In this document: piece after piece, positions 6,058 through 11,493 of the stretch
Layout: every line of letters begins with the position of its first letter
Numbering within the stretch: position 1 is the stretch's first letter
Assembly (NCBI GenBank): GCA_020438245.1
Contig: JAGQUY010000011.1
Coordinates: 1 to 11,493 of the forward strand
Length of the DNA stretch: 11,493 nt
Direction of reading: 5' to 3'
Source: Bacteroidota bacterium
GTDB lineage: Bacteria > CLD3 > SB21
The notes under the pieces: generated by a model
Seen by the model: only the letters and a program-made list of their open reading frames with translations
Database searches by the model: none
Told to the model about the DNA's origin: nothing
Program-made: the position numbers and the translations under genes

Positions 6058-8025
6058 ATGCTGAAGTTCTTAAGACAGTTCAATAACGTACTGCTGTACG
6101 CAGTATTGATCACGATTTTCATCGCGGTCTTTTTGATCAGTGAATCGGTTTTTATCAAGTTCTTCCCGCGTGCAAACAGCATGTCGGAATATCTGGTCGA
6201 AGCCATGCTGATCGTGATCATCTACGAGCCGCTGCGTAAACTCATCGAATACTCCATTCGACGGGTCTTGTTCAGCTATTACCATCGCCGACAGACGGAG
6301 CTCCGTGAACTCGACTCCACGTTGACGACTCAGATGTCCTATCAGGAGTTGTCGGACTCCGCCACGCGCCGCCTGCGCGAGATCCTCAATGTCCGACAGG
6401 TCGCATACTACCACAAACTCCCGGAAGTTCTTACTCTGGTCAGCAGTTCCGGCAACTCGGGTTTGCTGACTCAGACCCTCCGGTTCGAACGTTCTTTCTT
6501 TGAAAAACTTCAAATGCACCGTCGTGTCCTGGACGTGGTCGACCTGGTGGAACATCAGAACGGCACCGCCTCAGAGTACCGTGTCGACGTGTTGCATCAT
6601 GAGGGCTATCGGTATTTGGTTCCCCTTTTCAACAAGGACCGCCTGATTGCCATTATTGCCATCGGGATGGAGTTGAACAACCATGCGGAGCTCACGGGCG
6701 AAGATAAAAAAATGCTCTGGAGTGCGCTACAGCGGGTCGGTCACACACTGGAAAATGCCAGACTTCTTTCCCGGCTGCGAAAAAGCGCGACGGAAAAGGC
6801 GCTCGTCCTGGATATTGCCAAACGGTTCAACTCGACTGTACATGTCGAACAACTCCTGGACACTATTCTCCAGGCCGTTAAGACCATCATTCCTTATGAA
6901 GCGGCAGGCGTTTTTCTGGTTAACGATGGGACACAGGAGATTGAGAGCGCCGTGGTTCGCGGCTACGATGAGCAGGTGCTGGAGAAGCTCAATATCAAGG
7001 TGGGACAGGGGTTGATCGGCCACGTGGCCAAGATTGCCAAACCGATGATTGTTCGCGACGTAACTTTCGATGAACACTATGTAATGATCCGGCCCAGCAC
7101 GCGATCCGAAATGACCGTTCCCATAAGCGACGGCAACCAGGTCATCGGTGTAATCAATTTGGAAAGCGATCAGCTCGGTGCATACAAAGAAAGCGATTTG
7201 GATATCTTGGATGCACTCGCCACCGAAGCTGCCATAGCCATTCGTAATGCCCAGCTGAACGAACAAGCAATTAAGAACGAGGAGTACAACAAGGAGCTGC
7301 AGATCGCAGGCAAAATTCAGCAGGCGATTCTTCCGCAAAAACTGCCGGGCATAGCCAATCTCGATATTGCCGCACGGAGCCAGCCGTGTCAATCGGTTGG
7401 AGGGGATTTTTATGACGCGTTCAAGCTTAACGAATCACAGATAGGACTGTCGATCGGCGACGTTTCGGGAAAAGGCGTTCCGGGAGCCCTGATGATGGCC
7501 GTTTTGTTTTCCACATTCCGAAGAATGCTTCGGGAATATAAGACAACCTCTGAAATCGTTGTGGCACTCAACAATATGCTTTGTGCCAACACCGCCGAAG
7601 GGAAGTATGCCACGTTTTTCTATTGTATCATTGATTTCGAACGCCTCGTCATGTACTATACCAACGCAGGTCACAATCCGCCGTTCATCCTTAAGAAAAA
7701 CGGCGATTGGCTGAAGCTGCAGGAAGGCGGGGTCGTCCTCGGATTCATGCCAAACCTGGAATACTCACAGATGACCATGCTCGTTGACCCCGGTGACATT
7801 ATTGTATTGTATACCGATGGCGTCACAGAAGTTTTCAACGAGCACGACGAACTCTTCGGAGACGACCGATTGAAGACGGTCATCGAACAAAATCGGAATC
7901 TTTCAGCCGTGGAAATCCAGAATAAGATTATCAATGAAGTTCTCCGGTTTGCGCCGGATTCGGAACAGCAGGATGATATCACGCTCATGGTCATCAAGGT
8001 CCAGGAAAATTCATCATGGAGTTGA
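6058..8025 (+). CDS. Membrane-anchored GAF-GAF-SpoIIE (PP2C-type) phosphatase, RsbU-like
   Basis: The product has 655 residues. Two hydrophobic segments (about 11-28 and 43-57) anchor it in the membrane, followed by a basic linker. A divergent GAF-like domain spans about 90-230, then a helical joint, then a clear GAF domain about 245-398 (VGQGLIGHVA, MTVPI, IGVINLES). A short coiled coil (400-420) leads into the SpoIIE phosphatase (about 420-650). Its signatures are intact: GGDFYD (448-453), GDVSGKG (467-473), TNAGHNPP (535-542), YTDG (585-588) and QQDDIT (637-642), including the four metal-binding aspartates. Family knowledge: such enzymes dephosphorylate anti-anti-sigma (STAS) proteins in partner-switching cascades; none is in this window, so the substrate is unknown. 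The ATG at 6058 is the most upstream possible start and has no evident Shine-Dalgarno site, unlike its neighbours. The MoxR gene follows 3 bases after the stop. Confidence 0.93.
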   Translation: MLKFLRQFNNVLLYAVLITIFIAVFLISESVFIKFFPRANSMSEYLVEAMLIVIIYEPLRKLIEYSIRRVLFSYYHRRQTELRELDSTLTTQMSYQELSDSATRRLREILNVRQVAYYHKLPEVLTLVSSSGNSGLLTQTLRFERSFFEKLQMHRRVLDVVDLVEHQNGTASEYRVDVLHHEGYRYLVPLFNKDRLIAIIAIGMELNNHAELTGEDKKMLWSALQRVGHTLENARLLSRLRKSATEKALVLDIAKRFNSTVHVEQLLDTILQAVKTIIPYEAAGVFLVNDGTQEIESAVVRGYDEQVLEKLNIKVGQGLIGHVAKIAKPMIVRDVTFDEHYVMIRPSTRSEMTVPISDGNQVIGVINLESDQLGAYKESDLDILDALATEAAIAIRNAQLNEQAIKNEEYNKELQIAGKIQQAILPQKLPGIANLDIAARSQPCQSVGGDFYDAFKLNESQIGLSIGDVSGKGVPGALMMAVLFSTFRRMLREYKTTSEIVVALNNMLCANTAEGKYATFFYCIIDFERLVMYYTNAGHNPPFILKKNGDWLKLQEGGVVLGFMPNLEYSQMTMLVDPGDIIVLYTDGVTEVFNEHDELFGDDRLKTVIEQNRNLSAVEIQNKIINEVLRFAPDSEQQDDITLMVIKVQENSSWS

Positions 8026-8028
8026 CGT

Positions 8029-9021
8029 ATGTCTGTGGATGTTAAGGCGCTGAATGAACGTATTCATGCCGAAAGTGCATTTGTCGATCAAATCTTGAGA
8101 GAGGTAGCCCGGGTTATCGTCGGTCAAAAGGCGATGGTCGAACGGCTTCTTGTTGCATTATTTTCGAACGGCCATGTTATCCTGGAGGGGGTGCCCGGCC
8201 TTGCCAAGACGCTTGCCATCAAAACGGTCGCCCAAACGGTCGCCACCAAATTTCAGCGCCTTCAGTTTACTCCCGATCTCTTGCCGGCCGACTTGCTGGG
8301 AACATTGATTTATAATCAAAAAGATGGTACCTTCTTTACGCGCAAAGGTCCCATCTTTGCCAATCTGATTCTGGCGGACGAAATCAACCGTTCGCCGGCC
8401 AAAGTGCAGAGCGCTCTGCTGGAAGCCATGCAAGAACGCCAAGTAACCATCAGCGATACAACTTTTCCGCTTCCCGATCCATTTCTCGTCCTGGCAACCC
8501 AGAACCCCATCGAACAGGAAGGAACCTACCCCCTTCCCGAAGCCCAGGTCGACCGATTCATGATGAAGTTGAAAGTCGGTTATCCGACCCGCGACGAGGA
8601 ACTCGAGATCATGCGACGCATGGCAAAAACGAACGATATAGCGCCGATCCAGCCGGTCATTCAGCCGGAAGACATCCTGCGCGCAAGACAGACTGTGAAC
8701 GACATCTACGTTGACGAAAAAATAGAAAACTACGTGGTCGATATCGTCTTCGCAACCCGGGAGCCGGAAAAATACGGGCTGTCGGAACTGAAACCGCTGA
8801 TTGAGTTCGGGGCATCCCCGCGAGCATCCATCAATTTGATACTTGCTGCAAAAGCATTTGCATTCATAAAACGACGGGGGTATGTCATTCCAGAAGACCT
8901 CCGTGCATTGGCCCTGGACATCTTGCGGCACCGCGTGATACTCACCTACGAAGCAGAGGCGGAAGAACTGACAAGCGAAGAGGTGATCACACAAATCCTC
9001 ACTAAAATAGAAGTGCCGTAA
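8029..9021 (+). CDS. MoxR-family AAA+ ATPase
   Basis: This 330-residue cytoplasmic AAA+ protein has Walker A GVPGLAKT (54-61), Walker B ILADEINR (114-121), sensor 1 ATQN (156-159), a VDRF arginine-finger region (174-177) and GASPRAS sensor 2 (261-267), all intact. The C-terminal lid domain runs to the end. MoxR ATPases are thought to act as chaperones that mature enzymes or insert cofactors, usually with a VWA-domain and a DUF58 partner encoded next to them. Here neither partner is present: upstream is the SpoIIE phosphatase (3-base gap) and downstream the beta-oxidation fusion (1-base gap). A GGAG within the end of the upstream gene, about nine bases before the ATG, can serve as ribosome binding site, so translation is probably coupled. 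Family assignment is secure; the client is unknown. Confidence 0.95.
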   Translation: MSVDVKALNERIHAESAFVDQILREVARVIVGQKAMVERLLVALFSNGHVILEGVPGLAKTLAIKTVAQTVATKFQRLQFTPDLLPADLLGTLIYNQKDGTFFTRKGPIFANLILADEINRSPAKVQSALLEAMQERQVTISDTTFPLPDPFLVLATQNPIEQEGTYPLPEAQVDRFMMKLKVGYPTRDEELEIMRRMAKTNDIAPIQPVIQPEDILRARQTVNDIYVDEKIENYVVDIVFATREPEKYGLSELKPLIEFGASPRASINLILAAKAFAFIKRRGYVIPEDLRALALDILRHRVILTYEAEAEELTSEEVITQILTKIEVP

Positions 9022-9022
9022 T

Positions 9023-11158
9023 ATGGAACTCTTCGGACTCAAGCTGCAGGTAGAAGACCAGATTGCCCACCTGATCCTCGACTATCCAAATGAAAAAGTG
9101 AACAAACTTTCCACTCCGATGATGAAATCTCTTGGCGAAGCGTTTGATTGGCTGGCCCAAAACGCTTCCGGATTTCGGGCTTGTATCATCTCCAGCGCCA
9201 AACAGGGCAGTTTTGTCGTGGGCGCCGACATCGATGAAATAAAAGACGTGACCGACCCGTCTGTCGGAGCAGAATTGGCTTCAGCCGGCCAGGCAGTTTT
9301 CACGAAGATCACCGGGCTACCCGTGCCGGTGATCTGTCTGATCGACGGTACCTGTCTTGGTGGAGGACTCGAAATGGCCCTCGCCTGTCACTATCGGATC
9401 GCCACCGACAGTCCGAAAACAAAGATCGGTTTGCCGGAGGTGATGCTGGGGATTATTCCGGGGTTCGGAGGAACGCAACGCTTGCCACGTCTTATCGGAC
9501 TGCAGCGCTCGTTACCGCTGATCTTGTCGGGCAAAACCCTAGATGCCAAACGTGCCTATCGAACCGCGATTATCGATCAGGTGATTCCTGCGGAATTTCC
9601 CATGACCTATGCAAAGAAGTTTGCAGAGGACATGTTGGGTAAAAAGTCGGCGGCCGTTCTAAAAAGACGAAAGCCCAAAGGAATAGTCAATGCAATCCTG
9701 GAAGGGATTGGGCGTGGAGTTGTCTTCAGTCAGGCCCGAAAGGGCGTCCTTGCGCAGACGAAGGGTCAATACCCGGCCCCGCTTTGCGCGCTGAAAGCCG
9801 TAAAAGAAGGGTATTCCAAATCGATAGAAGATGGCCTGCGGATCGAAGCACAGTACCTCGGTCAAATGATCGCGACACCAATTTCCAAGAACCTCATCCG
9901 GATTTTTCGTCAAACGGAAGATATCAAAAAGTCTTCGGGTATTTCGGATACGATCTTCAAAGCACCCGCAATACAATACGCCGGTGTGCTCGGGGCGGGC
10001 GTTATGGGCGGAGGTATAGGATACCTGTTTTCCAATAACGGCGTGGAAGTCCGTATGAAGGACATCAATCACGAGGCGCTCGGACTCGGTCTGGCCTCTT
10101 CCCGCCAGCTGTACGACCGGGCGCGCAAAAGACGACGTCTAACCTCTGCAGAGGTTTCCAGAAAGATGGGCCTGATTTCTACGACGCTCGATTATAGCGG
10201 TTTTAGGAGGTGCCAGGTTGTCGTCGAGGCGATTGTCGAGAATATGGATATTAAGAAGACGGTACTAAAAGATCTCGGAAATCACGTTAACGATGATTGC
10301 ATCATCGCATCAAACACCAGCTCCCTGTCGATAACTGAGATGGGTTCCGTTTGCCGTCATCCTGAAAATTTTGTCGGCATGCATTTCTTCAATCCGGTAC
10401 ATCGAATGCCGCTGGTCGAAGTGATCCGTGGAAATCAAACTTCGGATGCGGCAACCGCGGCGATTTTCTCTTTTGCCAAGAAACTTGGCAAGACGCCCAT
10501 CGTTGTGAACGACGGCCCAGGGTTTCTTGTCAATCGCTTGCTAATGCCCTATCTTAATGAAGCAGGATTTCTTCTTGAGCAGGGACAAACGATCGAGGTC
10601 GTTGACTCGGTAATGAAAAAATTCGGTATGCCCATGGGTCCCGCTCTTCTGATCGATGAAGTTGGGATTGATGTCGCCGTGAAAGTCGGAAAAATCTTCC
10701 AGAATGCCTTCGGTCAACGAGTCACAGGAAGCAGCGTATTGGAAAACCTGTATCAGGCAAAACGCCTCGGCAAGAAAGGAAAACTGGGATTTTACAAACA
10801 CACCAACGGAAAACCGGTGGTTGACCCCGATGTCTATTCACTGATTGATGTCAAAGAACGAGTGCAACTCACTGCTCAAGAAATCGTAGAGCGAATGGTC
10901 TACAGTATGATCAATGAGGCAGCGCTGTGTCTGGCCGACGGAATCGTCTCCAAGGTGGATGATGTGGAAATCGGCATGATCTTTGGTACAGGATTTCCGC
11001 CTTTCAGAGGCGGCCTGCTCCGCTACGCGGATACCGTTGGCGTTGAGAAGGTCACGGCTGCACTTGAAGAGTATGCGGCAAAATACGGAGACCGGTTTGC
11101 ACCCTGCGAACATTTGAAAAAAATGGCAACATCTAATACACCGTTTCATCATAACTAA
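9023..11158 (+). CDS. fadJ: Bifunctional enoyl-CoA hydratase / 3-hydroxyacyl-CoA dehydrogenase (FadJ/FadB type)
   Basis: The product has 711 residues, close to E. coli FadJ (714) and FadB (729). The N-terminal crotonase domain (about 1-200) has the oxyanion-hole segment GGGLEMA and the two expected catalytic glutamates, E117 and E139 (LPEVMLG), followed by GFGGTQRLPRL. A linker region (about 200-315) leads to the NAD-binding Rossmann domain with GAGVMGGG (324-331), the NTSSLSI serine segment and the catalytic histidine H454 in VGMHFFNPVHRMP. The VNDGPGFLVNRLL stretch and two C-terminal dehydrogenase helical domains complete it, ending about 711. It hydrates trans-2-enoyl-CoA and oxidises the 3-hydroxyacyl-CoA with NAD in fatty-acid beta-oxidation. 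No thiolase or acyl-CoA dehydrogenase is in the window. The ATG starts one base after the MoxR stop, so translation is likely coupled. The symbol fadJ versus fadB is by length only. Confidence 0.95.
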   Translation: MELFGLKLQVEDQIAHLILDYPNEKVNKLSTPMMKSLGEAFDWLAQNASGFRACIISSAKQGSFVVGADIDEIKDVTDPSVGAELASAGQAVFTKITGLPVPVICLIDGTCLGGGLEMALACHYRIATDSPKTKIGLPEVMLGIIPGFGGTQRLPRLIGLQRSLPLILSGKTLDAKRAYRTAIIDQVIPAEFPMTYAKKFAEDMLGKKSAAVLKRRKPKGIVNAILEGIGRGVVFSQARKGVLAQTKGQYPAPLCALKAVKEGYSKSIEDGLRIEAQYLGQMIATPISKNLIRIFRQTEDIKKSSGISDTIFKAPAIQYAGVLGAGVMGGGIGYLFSNNGVEVRMKDINHEALGLGLASSRQLYDRARKRRRLTSAEVSRKMGLISTTLDYSGFRRCQVVVEAIVENMDIKKTVLKDLGNHVNDDCIIASNTSSLSITEMGSVCRHPENFVGMHFFNPVHRMPLVEVIRGNQTSDAATAAIFSFAKKLGKTPIVVNDGPGFLVNRLLMPYLNEAGFLLEQGQTIEVVDSVMKKFGMPMGPALLIDEVGIDVAVKVGKIFQNAFGQRVTGSSVLENLYQAKRLGKKGKLGFYKHTNGKPVVDPDVYSLIDVKERVQLTAQEIVERMVYSMINEAALCLADGIVSKVDDVEIGMIFGTGFPPFRGGLLRYADTVGVEKVTAALEEYAAKYGDRFAPCEHLKKMATSNTPFHHN

Positions 11159-11164
11159 AGGAGG
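11157..11164 (+). promoter_or_regulatory. Consensus ribosome binding site of the 52-residue protein
   Basis: AAAGGAGG overlaps the end of the fadJ-type stop codon and lies six bases before the ATG at 11171. It is the best Shine-Dalgarno match in the window. It strongly supports translation of this very short gene, probably at a high rate relative to the upstream genes. Confidence 0.85.
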
Positions 11165-11170
11165 TTCATA

Positions 11171-11329
11171 ATGTTGGGTGACACATTGATCGCCAAGGGC
11201 GTCATTAATCAAGGACAGCTGGACGAGGCGCTGGCGGAACAAAAAGCATCGGGAAAGAAGCTGGGCGAAGTTCTGGTTTCCAAGGGTTTTGCCACCGAGG
11301 CTCAGATCGATGAGGCGCTAAAGGGATAG
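11171..11329 (+). CDS. Standalone mini MshEN/T2SSE_N-like two-motif protein (52 residues)
   Basis: The product is 52 residues: two tandem copies of one motif. Copy 1 (residues 1-24) reads xLGxxLIxKGVIxxxQLDEALAEQ, a 5-residue spacer KASGK follows (25-29), and copy 2 (30-52) reads KLGxxLVxKGFAxxxQIDEALKG. This 24+5+23 layout and the L-G-x-x-L-x-x-x-G / L-x-x-A-L pattern match the MshEN (type II secretion/pilus ATPase N-terminal) domain, which in MshE-type ATPases binds c-di-GMP. Deviations: Met1 stands where motif 1 normally has Arg, Lys30 is at the equivalent place in motif 2, and the final Gln of motif 2 is absent because the chain ends. No ATPase domain follows; a terminator does. A consensus ribosome binding site and a 12-base gap link it to the beta-oxidation gene. 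Ligand binding is inference; it could instead be a purely structural protein-interaction module. Confidence 0.85.
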   Translation: MLGDTLIAKGVINQGQLDEALAEQKASGKKLGEVLVSKGFATEAQIDEALKG

Positions 11330-11347
11330 GTCCTCCGGTTTTTCACA

Positions 11348-11377
11348 AGGCTCGCGAGTTTTCGCGGGCCTTTTTTT
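11348..11377 (+). terminator. Strong intrinsic terminator closing the operon
   Basis: AGGCTCGCGA (11348-11357) pairs with TCGCGGGCCT (11362-11371) over ten positions including one G-T wobble, around a four-base GTTT loop. An uninterrupted run of seven T residues (11371-11377) follows. It lies 18 bases after the stop of the 52-residue protein, so that gene is the last of the unit. Confidence 0.93.
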
Positions 11378-11402
11378 ATGTTCTTCGGACCATGAATGAA
11401 CC

Positions 11403-11431
11403 TTGATACTTTCGTGCCGGATTTCTATATT
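11403..11431 (+). promoter_or_regulatory. Sigma70-type promoter for the gene starting at 11464
   Basis: TTGATA (11403-11408) and TATATT (11426-11431) each match five of six consensus bases and are spaced by exactly 17. The predicted start near 11438 gives a leader of about 26 bases before the ATG at 11464. It follows directly after the terminator, which fits a new transcription unit. Confidence 0.7.
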
Positions 11432-11463
11432 TTTCACATCCATCCGTATCTTCTGGAATCATT

Positions 11464-11493
11464 ATGGACAAAGATCTTCAGTCAATTCAACAG
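11464..11493 (+). CDS. 5' end of a gene cut by the window edge
   Basis: An ATG at 11464 opens ten codons (MDKDLQSIQQ) before the sequence ends. A promoter lies at the right distance upstream, and GGA about six bases before the ATG is a weak ribosome binding site. From memory the N-terminus recalls CoA-acylating aldehyde dehydrogenases of the EutE/PduP type, but ten residues cannot establish a family. Confidence 0.5.
   Translation, partial: MDKDLQSIQQ

Noticed and set aside
6727..7392. Minus-strand ORF of 221 codons opposite the GAF/SpoIIE gene
   Set aside because: It is a shadow of a conserved coding frame, with no independent start signals or recognisable domain.
8158..9042. Minus-strand ORF of 294 codons opposite the MoxR gene
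   Set aside because: The plus strand encodes a complete MoxR ATPase with every motif intact; the antisense product is Cys/Phe/His-rich and resembles no family, as expected of a shadow frame.

Overview
The window looks like chromosomal DNA from a Gram-negative bacterium of the FCB or a related candidate-phylum group (Calditrichota, KSB1 or Ignavibacteria-like). The basis is a large exported FG-GAP/VCBS-repeat protein ending in a 'YPNPF'-type C-terminal sorting/FlgD-like domain, together with bacterial inositol-lipid genes and clear Shine-Dalgarno sites. Taxonomy is inferred from domain style only. I see no mobile element, CRISPR array, rRNA or tRNA.

Left part (1-3849), envelope and secreted proteins. 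Two minus-strand genes, a putative lipoprotein (1397-1026) followed by an exported beta-rich protein (981 to beyond base 1), lie divergently from a plus-strand 782-residue exported protein (1501-3849). The latter has about ten calcium-binding-type VCBS repeats, an Ig-like domain and a sorting tail. The gene at 981-1 has no stop inside the window, so it is easy to miss; the plus-strand ORFs drawn over it are shadows.

Central and right part (3862-11377), one apparent transcription unit. A promoter-like element (TTGATT-17-TACATT, 3862-3890) is followed by six tightly packed genes: a CDP-alcohol phosphatidyltransferase resembling phosphatidylinositol-phosphate synthase, myo-inositol-1-phosphate synthase, a membrane GAF-GAF-SpoIIE (RsbU-like) phosphatase, a MoxR AAA+ ATPase, a fused enoyl-CoA hydratase/3-hydroxyacyl-CoA dehydrogenase (FadJ/FadB type), and a 52-residue protein. 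Gaps are 10, 69, 3, 1 and 12 bases. A strong intrinsic terminator (11348-11377) closes the unit. The first two genes would make inositol phosphate and attach it to lipid. The next two are signalling/chaperone type, and the fifth is beta-oxidation.

The most interesting item is the 52-residue protein at 11171-11329. It is almost exactly two tandem copies of the 24-residue MshEN (T2SSE_N) motif with a 5-residue spacer, the architecture known as a c-di-GMP-binding module at the front of secretion and pilus ATPases, but here it stands alone.

Right edge: a good sigma70-like promoter (TTGATA-17-TATATT, 11403-11431) drives a gene whose first ten codons (11464-11493) are all that is visible.
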